NCBI GenBank assembly: GCA_020073375.1
Contig: JAIQFG010000003.1
Location: 1-64,000, forward strand
DNA from: Terriglobia bacterium
GTDB taxonomy: Bacteria; Acidobacteriota; Terriglobia; Acidiferrales; UBA7541
Length of the DNA: 64,000 nucleotides
Reading direction: 5' to 3'
Positions within the stretch are counted from its first letter, which is position 1. The number at the start of each line of letters is the position of its first letter. A model generated the notes under the pieces. The model saw only the letters and a program-made list of their open reading frames with translations. It made no database searches and was not told where the DNA came from. The translations under genes and the position numbers were made by a program. Of this stretch, positions 26,605 to 34,771 are shown one piece after another.

Positions 26605-26952
26605 ATGGGCATCGAAGAAGAGTATCCGAGTATCGCGGCCCGAAAAGACCCACGCTATCCGCAACTCCGCGAACTTCGCGTCGGTTATGAGGGCTTTTCC
26701 GAGGAAATTGAGTTGCGCCCGCCGGACATCAGTCCCCACGGCATGTTCCTGAATACCGCCCGCGAGTTTCCCGAGGGCGCCATTCTGAAGGTGACCTTCC
26801 GCCTGGCCCGCAGCGGGACCCTGGTGCAAACGCGCAGCGAAGTGCGGTATTGCCTGAAAGGTGTGGGAGTCGGGGTCGAGTTCATCGACATTTCCGCCGA
26901 CGCCGTGCGCGCCATCGAGGAGGAAATGGGGCTGCAAAGCCCCGTGAAATAG
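26605..26952 (+). CDS. PilZ domain protein
   Basis: 115 aa from the ATG at 26605 (GGAAGGAG upstream), 2 bp after the PilB-like stop. The c-di-GMP-binding motifs are RxxxR in 'AARKDPRYPQ' (about residues 12-16) and DxSxxG in 'PPDISPHGMFLN'. The rest is a single beta-barrel domain ('RSEVRYCLKGVGVGVEFID'). It probably couples c-di-GMP to the adjacent assembly ATPase. A paralogue (59944) is attached to the second PilB copy in the same way. Confidence 0.85.
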   Translation: MGIEEEYPSIAARKDPRYPQLRELRVGYEGFSEEIELRPPDISPHGMFLNTAREFPEGAILKVTFRLARSGTLVQTRSEVRYCLKGVGVGVEFIDISADAVRAIEEEMGLQSPVK

Positions 26953-27134
26953 CTCGAACCGCTCGCTTGCAGAATTACGCTGGACCGGCGCAAGGCGCGC
27001 GACCCGTTCTTCCCCCGGTTTCAGCGAGCACTTGACGTTTCCCCTCGCAGGATTCAACATTCGTGCTGCGCAAAATGCGGCGACACGGCTGGTATTGATC
27101 CCGGCCATCTGGCCTCAGGCAGCGCGCAAAACAA

Positions 27135-27686
27135 ATGCCCACAACACCCAGCCTTTTTCCCGACCCCACTAGAGAAATCTTTTTCGACATCGAAACGCTC
27201 CGCCTTTCGCATGAAGTGGAGGGCGGCTGGTCGAACATCGCGCGTTTCGGCCTTGCCGTCGCCATCACCTGGGACACGCAGAACGGGTTCCGCCGCTGGT
27301 TTGAGCCGGACGCGAAAGCGCTGGTTTCCGAGTTGGCGCAATTTGACCGCATTGTTTCCTTCAACGGCGACCGATTCGATTTTGAGGTGCTGCGCGCCTA
27401 TCACCCCGTCGACCAGCTCATGAAAAAATCTTTCGATCTGCTGGTGGATCTGACGCGTCGCCTGGGGCATCGCGTCAAGCTGGACGACCTGGCGCGGGAA
27501 ACCCTCGGAAAACAAAAGACCGGCGTCGGGCTGGAGGTCGTCGAGTGGTGGCGCCAGGGCCGCAAGGAAGACGTGTGCAAGTATTGCGAAAACGACGTGC
27601 AGCTGCTCGTGGACTTGATGGAGTTCGCAAGAAATAAGAAATACGTGGTGGTGAAGTCGCGTAAATTGCCCGTGGATTGGCCGTAA
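27135..27686 (+). CDS. DEDD-type 3'-5' exonuclease, RNase H-like fold
   Basis: 183 aa. Exonuclease motifs are all visible: Exo I 'IFFDIETLRL' (Asp/Glu, about residues 18-21), Exo II 'DRIVSFNGDRFDFEVL' (about 75-90), and Exo III 'VCKYCENDVQLLVDL' with YxxxD (about 155-165). It resembles the YprB-like/predicted RNase H-like exonuclease family. Likely degrades or trims nucleic acid in the cytoplasm; DNA versus RNA cannot be decided. It has no clear operon partner, lying between the PilZ gene and a secreted protein. Confidence 0.82.
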   Translation: MPTTPSLFPDPTREIFFDIETLRLSHEVEGGWSNIARFGLAVAITWDTQNGFRRWFEPDAKALVSELAQFDRIVSFNGDRFDFEVLRAYHPVDQLMKKSFDLLVDLTRRLGHRVKLDDLARETLGKQKTGVGLEVVEWWRQGRKEDVCKYCENDVQLLVDLMEFARNKKYVVVKSRKLPVDWP

Positions 27687-27698
27687 CCGCACGGCTGC

Positions 27699-27722
27699 AG
27701 CCCGCCTCTTCAGAGGCGGGCT
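27699..27722. repeat. Palindrome AGCCCGCCTC-TTCA-GAGGCGGGCT
   Basis: Perfect 10-bp arms around a 4-nt loop, 13 bp after the exonuclease stop codon. No T-tract follows, so it is more likely a dispersed GCCCGCC palindrome (compare 35854-35920) than a terminator. Confidence 0.7.
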
Positions 27723-27780
27723 ACAACAGAGCGGTATGTTCGGGGCGCGGAATCGGAGATTATTCGGGCATGGAGCAAGA

Positions 27781-28224
27781 ATGCGGATAGCATCAATAAA
27801 ACGCGGAGCAATCGTTGTAGTGGCGCTTCTGGCGTTGTGGCTCCCCGCATTCTCCGCCGATAAAATCGTCTGGAAGCCGATTCCCGATGCCATCCTGCAA
27901 ATTGACCAGCGCCCGGTGAAAATCTGGAATTTGTTCCAGGCCGGAAAAAAGATCGACCCATTGCTGCTCCAACTGGGCGCGCGCTCGCTGGTGATCTACG
28001 TGCGCAACCAGCAAATCTACGAAATCAAGCCCGAGCAACTGCAGCACAAAGGAGAAGACCTCTTGTGGCGTGATTCGGACAAACCCGCGAAGCCACTGGC
28101 GACTTCCGACTGGAGCACGCGCGACATCGGCTCGGCCTTGCGCATTCGCGTGAAATTGGCCAGTGAAGGCCGCTCGATCGACATTCAAATTCCCCAGATA
28201 CCCGATTTGCGCGGACTCTACTGA
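27781..28224 (+). CDS. Secreted protein of unknown function
   Basis: 147 aa from the ATG at 27781 (GGAG 6 nt upstream). Signal peptide 'IVVVALLALWLPAFSA' with cleavage near residue 26. The mature part is about 120 aa with no recognised domain; 'DAILQIDQRPVKIWNLFQ' and 'LVIYVRNQQIYEIKPEQL' look like alternating beta strands. It ends 3 bp before the NCS1 permease and so may be co-transcribed with it. Confidence 0.65.
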   Translation: MRIASIKRGAIVVVALLALWLPAFSADKIVWKPIPDAILQIDQRPVKIWNLFQAGKKIDPLLLQLGARSLVIYVRNQQIYEIKPEQLQHKGEDLLWRDSDKPAKPLATSDWSTRDIGSALRIRVKLASEGRSIDIQIPQIPDLRGLY

Positions 28225-28227
28225 GCG

Positions 28228-29670
28228 ATGGCCGCTTCCGAACATCCCGACCAGGCCGGAATTCATTCCGGCGCGCTCGATTCCGAAACCATCCGTTCGA
28301 GTTCACTTTACAACGAAGACCTTGCGCCCATTCCCGCGTCCCGCCGCAGCTGGAACACGTACAACTACACGGCCCTGTGGGTCGCCATGAGTGTCAACAT
28401 TCCAACCTACATGCTGGCGAGCGGCATGATTGCCGGAGGAATGAGCTGGCGGCAGGCGATTTTCACCGTGTTCCTCGGCAACGTTCTGGTCCTGGCTCCG
28501 ATGCTCTTAAATGCGCACGCCGGAGCGAAGTACGGAATTCCCTTCCCGGTGTTCGCGCGGGCTTCGTTCGGCGTGCTTGGTGCGAACGTTCCGGCGGTGC
28601 TGCGCGCGCTGGTAGCCTGCGGTTGGTTCGGCATCAACACCTGGATCGGCGGCGGAGCCATCAACGCCATGCTCGTCGTGCTGTTCCCGGCGTGGCGCAA
28701 TTTCGCCGCGGGCGTGTGGATCTGCTTTGCCGGCTTTTGGCTGCTGCACGTGATCGTAATCATGCTCGGCATCCGGACCATTCAGTTCCTGCAGGGCGTC
28801 ACGGCTCCGTTTCTCCTAGTCATTGGCCTGGCGCTGCTGGCCTGGGCCGTGGTGAAGGCCGGCGGGTTCGGGCCGATGCTCTCCACGCCTTCAAAATTCC
28901 AGACGTTCGGCGAATTTTTTCATTTCTTTGTGCCGTCACTGACCGGCGTCGTGGGATTTTGGGCCACGGTGGCGCTGAACATTCCCGATTTCACGCGCTA
29001 TGCCCGCAGCCAGCGCGCCCAAATGGTAGGCCAGGCGCTGGGCTTGCCCGCGACCATGACGCTGTATTCGTTCATCGGCGTCGCCGTCACTTCGGCTACC
29101 GCGATTATCTTCGGCCAGGCGATCTGGGACCCCGTGCAGGTTCTCGCGCGGCTCGGAAATCCGTTTGCCGTGGTGATCGCAATGCTTGCGCTGCTGCTGG
29201 CCACGCTGAACGTCAACGTCGCCGCCAATCTGGTCTCTCCATCGAATGATTTCTCGAATCTTTCTCCCCGCCTGATCAGTTTTCGCACCGGCGGATTGAT
29301 TACCTGCGTCGTGGGCGTCGCCGTGTTTCAGCCGTGGAGACTGCTGGCCAATTACAGCAGCTACATTTTTGGATGGTTGGTCGGCTACTCCGGATTTCTC
29401 GGCCCGATCGCCGGCGTGATGATTTGCGATTATTTTGTAATACGCAAGAAAATCCTGCTGGCCGAGGATTTGTACCAGCGCGGCGGATTCTACGAATTTT
29501 CAAGCGGCGTGAACTGGCGCGCGATCGCGTCGCTAGCGGCCGGGGCAGGAGTCGCGTTCGTCGGCCTGATCGTCCCGTCGCTGCGCCCGCTGTACGACTA
29601 CGCCTGGTTCGTGGGATTCGCGGCCAGTTTCGCGGTCTATTGGTCGCTGATGAGAAGGCCGCGCCAGTAG
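28228..29670 (+). CDS. NCS1-family nucleobase:cation symporter
   Basis: 480 aa, about 12 TM helices. The N-terminal cytoplasmic region ends 'RRSWNTYNYTALWVAMSVNI', a hallmark of NCS1 transporters. Further signatures are 'GAKYGIPFPVFARASFGVLG' and 'VPSLTGVVGFWATVALNIPD' followed by 'FTRYARSQRAQMVGQA'. Family substrates are cytosine, uracil, allantoin, hydantoins and similar. Because the gene sits amid beta-ureidopropionase, PreAT and dihydropyrimidinase, uracil or thymine import is the best guess. Its stop codon TAG is part of the adjoining inverted repeat. Confidence 0.92.
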   Translation: MAASEHPDQAGIHSGALDSETIRSSSLYNEDLAPIPASRRSWNTYNYTALWVAMSVNIPTYMLASGMIAGGMSWRQAIFTVFLGNVLVLAPMLLNAHAGAKYGIPFPVFARASFGVLGANVPAVLRALVACGWFGINTWIGGGAINAMLVVLFPAWRNFAAGVWICFAGFWLLHVIVIMLGIRTIQFLQGVTAPFLLVIGLALLAWAVVKAGGFGPMLSTPSKFQTFGEFFHFFVPSLTGVVGFWATVALNIPDFTRYARSQRAQMVGQALGLPATMTLYSFIGVAVTSATAIIFGQAIWDPVQVLARLGNPFAVVIAMLALLLATLNVNVAANLVSPSNDFSNLSPRLISFRTGGLITCVVGVAVFQPWRLLANYSSYIFGWLVGYSGFLGPIAGVMICDYFVIRKKILLAEDLYQRGGFYEFSSGVNWRAIASLAAGAGVAFVGLIVPSLRPLYDYAWFVGFAASFAVYWSLMRRPRQ

Positions 29671-29748
29671 GACAGGCTTCAGCCTGTCGCTTTTGACTTT
29701 CCGGTCCCGCACAAAAATTCAACCCCGACAGGCTTAAGCCTGTCCTAC
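29667..29748. repeat. GTAGGACAGG-family inverted repeat bridging two convergent genes
   Basis: Left arm 'agtaggacaggcttcagcct' supplies the TAG stop of the permease; right arm 'gacaggcttaagcctgtcct' ends in 'actg', whose complement supplies the TAG stop of preA on the other strand. The element is the entire space between the two genes. Confidence 0.92.
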
Positions 29749-31016
29749 TGTCTCGCCGCCCGCATTTTCCAGCTCTCAAACGGTTTGCCTTCGTCGATTT
29801 CCTTCATCGAAATGCATTCCTCCACCGGGCAAACCAGCGCGCAGAGATTGCACCCCACGCACTCGTCCACGATGATGCGCGGCACGTGCACGCCCATTCC
29901 ATTGGAATTCTTTTTGCCGTTGCCCGCAGCGGCGTAAGGCTCGATGCACTGGTGCGCTCCGTCCTCGCAGGCCACGTAGCACAACTGGCAGCCGATGCAC
30001 AGGTCTCGCCGAATGTCAGCCACAATTTTGTAATTCAGGTCCAGGTCGCCCCAATCCCTAATGTTCGGCACGGCGCGCCCGCGGAAATCCTCGATCGAGC
30101 GGAATCCGTGGTCGTCCATGTACGCGGACATGCCGTCGATCATGTCTTCCACGATGCGGAACCCGTAGTGCATCGCCGCCGTGCACACCTGCACCACCGA
30201 CGCGCCCAGCGCGATGTGCTCGGCGGCGTCGTTCCAATATCCGACGCCCCCGATTCCGGCGATCGGAATCTTCACCGCCTTCGCAACGCTCGAAACCATG
30301 TGCAGCGCAATCGGCTTGATGGCCGGGCCGCAATAGCCGCCGTGCGCCGACTTCCCTCCCACGTTTGGCCGCCCCGAGAATGTTTCCAGGTCCACGCCCA
30401 TCAGCGAATTCACGGTGTTGATCAGGCTCACGGCATCCGCTCCGCCCTTTTCCGCCGCCTGCGCCACGCGCGTCACGTCCGTGACATTCGGCGTTAATTT
30501 CACAATCACCGGCGTTTTCGCCGCTTCCTTGGCCCATCCCGCAATCATCTCCGTATACTCGGGCACCTGCCCTACCGATGAGCCCATGCCGCGCTCGCTC
30601 ATGCCGTGCGGGCAGCCGAAATTCAACTCCAGCGCGTCCGCCCCGGCATCCTCCGCACGGCGCACAAATTCGTGCCAGGTCTCGCGCTTCGATTCCACCA
30701 TGAGCGACGCAATCACCAGATTTTTCGGATACCGTTTCTTCACTTCCGCGATTTCCCGGAAATTATCCTCGGGCGGACGGTCGCTGATCAGTTCGATATT
30801 GTTGAACCCCATCATCTTCGCGCCGTTGTAATCGATCCCTCCGTACCGCGAAGACGTGTTGGTGATCCGCTCCCCGATCGTCTTCCACACCGCGCCGCCC
30901 CATCCCGCGTCGAATGCGCGCATCACCTGCCCCGCCGTGTTGGTCGGCGGCCCCGAAGCGAGCCAGAACGGGTTCGGCGACTCGATGCCGCAGAATTTTA
31001 CGCGCAGATCTGCCAT
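29745..31016 (-). CDS. preA: NAD-dependent dihydropyrimidine dehydrogenase subunit PreA
   Basis: 423 aa. N-terminal dihydroorotate-dehydrogenase-like FMN barrel: 'NPFWLASGPPTNTAGQVMRA', 'LNFGCPHGMSERGMGSS', 'PVIVKLTPNVTDVTRVA' and 'PIAGIGGVGYWNDAAEHI'. The C-terminus holds two [4Fe-4S] clusters, 'CIGCQLCYVACEDGAHQCI' (about 338-356) and 'CVGCNLCALVCPVEECI' (about 383-399). With PreT it reduces uracil/thymine to the dihydro forms. It is the last gene of a minus-strand operon preT - membrane HEGGH protein - preA. Confidence 0.95.
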   Translation of the reverse strand: MADLRVKFCGIESPNPFWLASGPPTNTAGQVMRAFDAGWGGAVWKTIGERITNTSSRYGGIDYNGAKMMGFNNIELISDRPPEDNFREIAEVKKRYPKNLVIASLMVESKRETWHEFVRRAEDAGADALELNFGCPHGMSERGMGSSVGQVPEYTEMIAGWAKEAAKTPVIVKLTPNVTDVTRVAQAAEKGGADAVSLINTVNSLMGVDLETFSGRPNVGGKSAHGGYCGPAIKPIALHMVSSVAKAVKIPIAGIGGVGYWNDAAEHIALGASVVQVCTAAMHYGFRIVEDMIDGMSAYMDDHGFRSIEDFRGRAVPNIRDWGDLDLNYKIVADIRRDLCIGCQLCYVACEDGAHQCIEPYAAAGNGKKNSNGMGVHVPRIIVDECVGCNLCALVCPVEECISMKEIDEGKPFESWKMRAARQ

Positions 31017-31027
31017 GATGCGCCTCC

Positions 31028-31062
31028 GGTGAGGTAACTGGTGACCAGTGACTGGTGACTGA
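31028..31062. repeat. Short degenerate tandem ACTGGTGACCAGTG-type repeat
   Basis: Units of 'actggtgac/cagtgactggtgactg' lie upstream of preA. Complementary units ('caccagtcaccagtcacaac') occur at 50778-50797. Simple dispersed repeat; no function evident. Confidence 0.6.
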
Positions 31063-31101
31063 TGACCCGCAATTCGTGCCTTCGACCCTTCATTTGTAGA
31101 T

Positions 31102-31668
31102 TCATGCGTTTTGCCAGGAGCGCCAAGAAAACCATAGAACGACCCCCAACATGCCGATCCAACCTAGAATACGGAACGTCCCGCCGATCTGCGTGTCGTG
31201 GTCCAGCAATCCTGAGTGCGAGAAAAGGTAGAACCAATCGTGGATTACGTCGTCGGAATCGCCGACCGTTAGCAGCGGCAAGTCCTGCGCGCGCGCGTCG
31301 GCCATGTAAATACCGATGGAAATAAATTGCTCGAAGAAAAAGAAAGCGCAGAAGGCAGTACCCGGAGTCTGCCGCTGGAAGGCAAACCACACCGCCAGCG
31401 CGAACGGAACGAACAGTTGGAGAAACGTTCCTCCGGCAACCGCGATGAATTCGCCGAACATCCGAAAGAGCAGGTGCCCGCCTTCGTGAATCGGAATGAA
31501 AACGGGATCTAGCAATTGCACCCAGTGGCCGCCAAACGCCGCATCCCCGATCAGCAAAGCATAGAACGCCACCCATCCCCAAAACGCGGGGCGCGAAACC
31601 GGCTGCCAATTTTCTTCCAGCGCGTCGAGAAACGGAAACCGTTCGCTGAGAGATTCGGGGATGTCCAT
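31102..31668 (-). CDS. Membrane protein with HEGGH motif (putative M50-like metalloprotease)
   Basis: 188 aa, four to five TM helices. A HExxH-type zinc motif, 'FIPIHEGGHLLFRMFGEF', lies within or beside a hydrophobic segment at about residues 57-75, as in intramembrane M50-like proteases, but the second M50 motif (NPDG/LDG) is not visible. It starts 6 bp after the preT stop and is followed 85 bp later by preA, so it is embedded in the dihydropyrimidine dehydrogenase operon. No reported role in pyrimidine catabolism that I know. Enzymatic activity is inferred from the motif only. Confidence 0.7.
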   Translation of the reverse strand: MDIPESLSERFPFLDALEENWQPVSRPAFWGWVAFYALLIGDAAFGGHWVQLLDPVFIPIHEGGHLLFRMFGEFIAVAGGTFLQLFVPFALAVWFAFQRQTPGTAFCAFFFFEQFISIGIYMADARAQDLPLLTVGDSDDVIHDWFYLFSHSGLLDHDTQIGGTFRILGWIGMLGVVLWFSWRSWQNA

Positions 31669-31674
31669 GGGAGT

Positions 31675-33051
31675 TCAATTCTCCCTTTGGGCGGCGCCGA
31701 GAGTTTCCCCAAGCCAGGCGTCGATGCCGCGCGCGGCGGCCATGCCTTCGGCGACGGCGTCCACCACTTCGCTGCCTCCATTGACGCAGTCGCCGCCGGC
31801 GAAATATTTCTTGTTGCCGGTTTGATGCCCGGAATCGGCGACGATCGTGCCGTTCTTGCGGAGTTCGATTCCCGGCACGGCGCGCAGAAAATCCGTGACC
31901 GGTTTCTGCCCCACCGCGCGCACTACCATGTCCACATCGATCGTGAACAGGCTGTCCGGGACGGCCTCGGGCGCGCGCCGCCCTCTCGCATCGGGCGCTC
32001 CGAGCACCGTGCGAATGCATTCCACGCCTGTCACCGCGCCGCTATCGCCAAGGATGCGCACCGGCTGCGTCTGCCAGAGAAAAATCACTTCATCATTTTT
32101 TGCCAGTTCATGTTCATACGGAAACGCGGACATCTCCTTCTCGCTGCGGCGATAGACCAGATACACGGTCTCCGCTCCCAGCCGCCGCGCCGCGGTGACC
32201 ACGTCGATCGCCGTGTTCCCCGCGCCGATGCACGCAATGCGCTTCCCGATTGACACCTGAGGAAACGGCAGCACTTTCGTGCGCTCGATGAATTCCATCG
32301 CGCCGCAAACGCCTTCCAGATCCTCCCCCGGAATATCCATGGCCCAGGTTTCACCCAGGCCCACACCGATAAAAATGGCGTCAAACTCCTTTTCCATCTT
32401 GGCAAAACTCACGTCGCGGCCGACTTCCACTTTTTGCCGGAACACCACGCCCAGCGCCTTCACCATTTCCACTTCGCGCAGCGAATCCGAAACGCGCGTT
32501 TTGTAAGCCGCAATTCCGTATGTGCTCAATCCGCCGGGCAGCTCCGCGCGATCGAAAATTGTTACCGCGTAGCCTTTCCGCGCCAGAGCCGCCGCGCAGG
32601 CCAGCGAAGCGGGCCCCGAGCCGATGCAGGCCACGCGCCTTCCGTTCGGTGCGCCCGCATGAAACAAGCGAATATTGCGGTCCAGCACATGGTCCACGGC
32701 GTAGCGCTGCAGGCGCCCGATCTCAATCGCCTCCTCGCCCTTTTCGACCATCACACACGCGCCCTCACACAGCGCTTCGGTGGGACACACGCGTCCGCAA
32801 GTCTGGCCCAGAATATTTGCGTCCAGGATCACGCGGGCCGCCCCGCGCGTGTTTCCAGTCATGATCCGTTTGATGAACCCCGGAACGTCTATGCGCGTGG
32901 GACACGCCTGCGTGCATGGCGCATCGAAGCAGTACAGGCAGCGCGCGGACTCAATGGCCGCCTGCCGTGCATTCATGCGCGGCGCGATGTCCGCGAAGCT
33001 TTGCTCGTATTGCTCGGGCGTAAGTTTCGGCGCAGTTTCGCGAAGTGGCAT
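31675..33051 (-). CDS. preT: NAD-dependent dihydropyrimidine dehydrogenase subunit PreT
   Basis: 458 aa, GltD-like. N-terminal Fe-S region with 'CLYCFDAPCTQACPTRIDVP' (about 39-58) and 'CGRVCPTEALCEGACV' (about 90-105). Then FAD-binding 'ACIGSGPASLACAAALARKG', NAD(P)-binding 'ACIGAGNTAIDVVTAARRLG', 'VYRRSEKEMSAFPYE' and C-terminal 'YFAGGDCVNGGSEVVDAVAE'. It takes electrons from NADH to the PreA subunit. First gene of the minus-strand operon; a long stem-loop lies in its 5' region. Divergent from dihydropyrimidinase. Confidence 0.94.
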   Translation of the reverse strand: MPLRETAPKLTPEQYEQSFADIAPRMNARQAAIESARCLYCFDAPCTQACPTRIDVPGFIKRIMTGNTRGAARVILDANILGQTCGRVCPTEALCEGACVMVEKGEEAIEIGRLQRYAVDHVLDRNIRLFHAGAPNGRRVACIGSGPASLACAAALARKGYAVTIFDRAELPGGLSTYGIAAYKTRVSDSLREVEMVKALGVVFRQKVEVGRDVSFAKMEKEFDAIFIGVGLGETWAMDIPGEDLEGVCGAMEFIERTKVLPFPQVSIGKRIACIGAGNTAIDVVTAARRLGAETVYLVYRRSEKEMSAFPYEHELAKNDEVIFLWQTQPVRILGDSGAVTGVECIRTVLGAPDARGRRAPEAVPDSLFTIDVDMVVRAVGQKPVTDFLRAVPGIELRKNGTIVADSGHQTGNKKYFAGGDCVNGGSEVVDAVAEGMAAARGIDAWLGETLGAAQREN

Positions 33052-33073
33052 TCGTTCTCCTCACCTGCTGACG

Positions 33074-33127
33074 GCGCCCTGAAACGCGCAACCCGGTGGA
33101 TGAATTTTCCACCGGGCGTCAGGGCCA
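33074..33127 (-). promoter_or_regulatory. Nested stem-loop upstream of preT
   Basis: Inner arms 'cccggtgg' (33092-33099) and 'ccaccggg' (33109-33116) with a 9-nt loop are framed by outer arms 'gccctga' and 'tcagggc'. It lies 25-75 bp before the preT start in the preT/dihydropyrimidinase divergent region. Could be an operator or a leader structure controlling the pathway. The remainder of 33052-33349 contains only a repeat and the dihydropyrimidinase ribosome site. Confidence 0.5.
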
Positions 33128-33206
33128 GCATACAGCCGCCATTCTAGCATCGCAGCGCAAACGCAAACGAAATTGCCGCCGTGCGGCAAAAACCGCATCA
33201 GCGCTT

Positions 33207-33245
33207 TAGTAGGACAGGCATCCGCCGCGGCGGACCTGTCCTACA
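33207..33245. repeat. Compact GTAGGACAGG-family palindrome
   Basis: 'tagtaggacaggcatccgcc' faces 'ggcggacctgtcctaca' directly, without the usual 40-bp spacer. It lies between preT and the dihydropyrimidinase gene. Confidence 0.8.
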
Positions 33246-33349
33246 AGAGCGGCGCAGCGCACTCCGTGAACAAAATCACGCCGTTTTTTATTTTTCCGCC
33301 GCCTGCTAAGATGCCACCTTGTTCGCAATTCTCCGCCCCCGGAGGACCC

Positions 33350-34747
33350 ATGGCCTTTGACACCATCATTCGCAACGGCACGATCATCACCGCCACCGAC
33401 ACCTACGCCGCCAACATCGGCATCACGGGCGGCCAGATTTCCGCCATCGCCAGGGACCTCCCCGTCGAAAACGCCACTAAAATTCTCGACGCCACCGGCT
33501 GCATCGTTATCCCCGGCGGCATCGACGTGCACACGCACCTGGACATGCCCTTCGGAGGCACCACCAGCGCCGACGATTTTGAAACCGGCACGCGCGCCGC
33601 AGCCTTCGGCGGCACCACCACTCTGATCGACTTCGCCATCCAGTACAAGGGCCAGTCGTTGCGCCACGCGTTCGACACATGGATGAAAAAAGCCGAGGCC
33701 AAAGCCGTCGCCGACTACGCGTTCCACTGCATCATCACGGAGTTGGGCAAATCGCAACTCGATGAAATGGGCGCGCTGGTCCGTGAAGGCGTTTCCTCCT
33801 TCAAATTGTTCATGGCCTACCCCGGCGTGTTCATGCTGGATGACGCCACGATTTTTCGCGCCATGCTGCAGGCCGCCAAGCACGGCGGAATGATCTGCAT
33901 GCACGCGGAAAATGGCGGCGCCATCGACGTCCTGGTGCAGCGCGCCCTGGCCGAGGGAAAAACCGCGCCCAAATATCACGCCCTCACGCGCCCCACCACC
34001 GCCGAGGGCGAAGCCACCTCGCGCGCGATTGCCCTTGCGGAAATGGCCGGCGCTCCTGTGTACATCGTGCACCTTTCCTGCAACGATGCGCTGGAAAAAG
34101 TCCGCGAGGCGCGCGACCGCGGCTTGCCCGCCTACGCCGAAACCTGCCCGCAATACCTCCATCTTTCCCTGGAAAACATGGACGTGCCCGGATTTGAAGG
34201 CGCGAAATACGTCTTCACTCCCCCGCTGCGCGAAAAATGGAATCAGGAAAAACTCTGGCAGGGCCTGGCACGCGACACTCTGCAGGTCGTTTCCACCGAT
34301 CATTGCCCCTTCTGCTTCAAGGAGCAAAAAGAACTGGGCAGGGACGACTTCACCAAAATTCCGAACGGCGGCCCCGGCGTCGAGCACCGCCTCAGCCTGA
34401 TTTATTCAGGCGGCGTGCACGGCGGCAAATTCTCAGCCAACCGTTTCGTGCAACTGGTTTCCACCGCCCCCGCGAAGCTCTTCGGCCTGTACCCGCGCAA
34501 AGGCACGATCGCCATCGGCTCCGACGCAGACTTGGTGATCTTCGATCCCAACGCCGAACAGGTCATCAGCGCCGCGACGCACCACATGCGCGTCGACTAT
34601 TCCATGTTCGAGGGCATGCGGGTAAAAGGCGTGACGAAGACCGTGCTCTCCCGCGGCCGCGTCATCATCGACAACGGAAAATTCACCGGCAAGGCCGGGA
34701 CGGGGGAATTCCTGCGACGCAAAACCTATGCGGGAAAGCCTTCTTAA
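33350..34747 (+). CDS. hydA: Dihydropyrimidinase
   Basis: 465 aa from the ATG at 33350 (GGAGG just upstream; the earlier in-frame starts encode non-family sequence). Cyclic amidohydrolase landmarks: 'GIDVHTHLDMPFGGTTSADD' (metal-binding HxH), the carboxylated lysine in 'VSSFKLFMAYPG', 'CMHAENGGAID', 'VHLSCNDALEKV', and 'STDHCPFCFKEQKELGRDDF'. It opens dihydrouracil or dihydrothymine to N-carbamoyl-beta-amino acids, between PreAT and beta-ureidopropionase. Divergently transcribed from preT. A hydantoinase side activity is possible. Confidence 0.94.
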   Translation: MAFDTIIRNGTIITATDTYAANIGITGGQISAIARDLPVENATKILDATGCIVIPGGIDVHTHLDMPFGGTTSADDFETGTRAAAFGGTTTLIDFAIQYKGQSLRHAFDTWMKKAEAKAVADYAFHCIITELGKSQLDEMGALVREGVSSFKLFMAYPGVFMLDDATIFRAMLQAAKHGGMICMHAENGGAIDVLVQRALAEGKTAPKYHALTRPTTAEGEATSRAIALAEMAGAPVYIVHLSCNDALEKVREARDRGLPAYAETCPQYLHLSLENMDVPGFEGAKYVFTPPLREKWNQEKLWQGLARDTLQVVSTDHCPFCFKEQKELGRDDFTKIPNGGPGVEHRLSLIYSGGVHGGKFSANRFVQLVSTAPAKLFGLYPRKGTIAIGSDADLVIFDPNAEQVISAATHHMRVDYSMFEGMRVKGVTKTVLSRGRVIIDNGKFTGKAGTGEFLRRKTYAGKPS

Positions 34748-34771
34748 TCCGGCAAGGCGCCCCAATAACTT

